Below, piece after piece: positions 63,921-64,000 of a stretch of 64,000 bases of DNA (position 1 is its first letter; each line of letters opens with the position of its first letter). The DNA comes from Cyclobacteriaceae bacterium (GTDB lineage: Bacteria > Bacteroidota > Bacteroidia > Cytophagales > Cyclobacteriaceae), in assembly GCA_022841475.1 (NCBI GenBank), contig JALHRJ010000005.1:62001-126000 (forward strand), read 5' to 3'. The position numbers and the translations under genes were made by a program. The notes below the pieces were generated by a model, which was not told where the DNA came from, ran no database searches, and saw nothing but the letters and a program-made list of their open reading frames with translations.

Positions 63921-64000
63921 AGGTTGAAGGTTTAAGGTTGAACGAAGATAGATACTATGCTTTTTTTGTTACCTATTTTTAGGGTGAAAGGCCCTACCGA

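Overview
This window looks like chromosomal DNA of a free-living member of the Bacteroidota, most likely order Cytophagales. The evidence is: a large surface protein ending in a type IX secretion (Por) sorting domain; many small lipoproteins and secreted beta-propeller proteins; a TonB-dependent receptor; a giant Reg_prop/Y_Y_Y sensor kinase; the run nadK - beta-barrel (DUF6089-type) - uppS - bamA - ompH - ompH; a YpdA-type (bacillithiol-linked) reductase; few Shine-Dalgarno sequences; and several promoter-like TAnnTTTG boxes. The genus cannot be fixed from sequence alone. No rRNA, tRNA, insertion sequence, prophage or CRISPR array was seen.

Layout. 1-1.5 kb is a small accessory patch: the end of a TPR protein, a dyad-rich spacer, a small predicted lipoprotein and an all-helical protein with an R-N-x4-H (HEPN-like) motif. 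1.5-9 kb holds a serine beta-lactamase-like hydrolase, a beta-propeller protein, a 2H phosphoesterase, a TPR membrane protein, a DPP-IV-like peptidase, the YpdA-type reductase and a lipoprotein. 9.1-15.6 kb is a regulatory unit: a LuxR-type response regulator, a 1022-residue sensor kinase and a divergent eight-repeat T9SS-sorted surface protein. Three copies of one palindrome lie at its gene boundaries. 15.6-25 kb carries a lipoprotein, a TonB receptor, ispH, a STAND-like ATPase behind three tandem 14-bp repeats, a small SH3-like protein, an HtrA protease, a MORN lipoprotein, an rRNA methyltransferase and a VapBC module. 25-43 kb is mostly housekeeping and envelope genes (S9 peptidase, GH3 protein, lptB-recJ, a collagen-like protein, a SPOR-like protein, fumC, a 2OG oxygenase, a kinase/regulator pair, an esterase), with a decayed YHS-domain gene near 42.5-43 kb. 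43.2-53.9 kb is an envelope/cofactor block: pdxJ divergent from yqeY - cvpA - hydrolase - CBS - nadK - two barrels - uppS - bamA - two OmpH chaperones. 54-64 kb has a fused 5-oxoprolinase with a lipoprotein, prfA, a lipoprotein, a type III PKS with a methyltransferase divergent from a UbiA prenyltransferase, and a TIM-barrel sugar-phosphate isomerase-like protein.

How the genes work together. UppS makes the lipid carrier, BamA and the OmpH/Skp-like proteins assemble outer-membrane barrels, LptB powers LPS export, and HtrA clears damaged envelope proteins. IspH supplies the isoprenoid units used by UppS and UbiA. The type III PKS, methyltransferase and UbiA genes form a plausible small pathway for an alkylated or prenylated aromatic lipid. 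The most unusual items are the palindrome set around the two-component system, the ispH reading frame that continues upstream without a canonical start, the tandem repeats over the ATPase promoter, the structured spacer beside the HEPN-like gene, and the YHS pseudogene.
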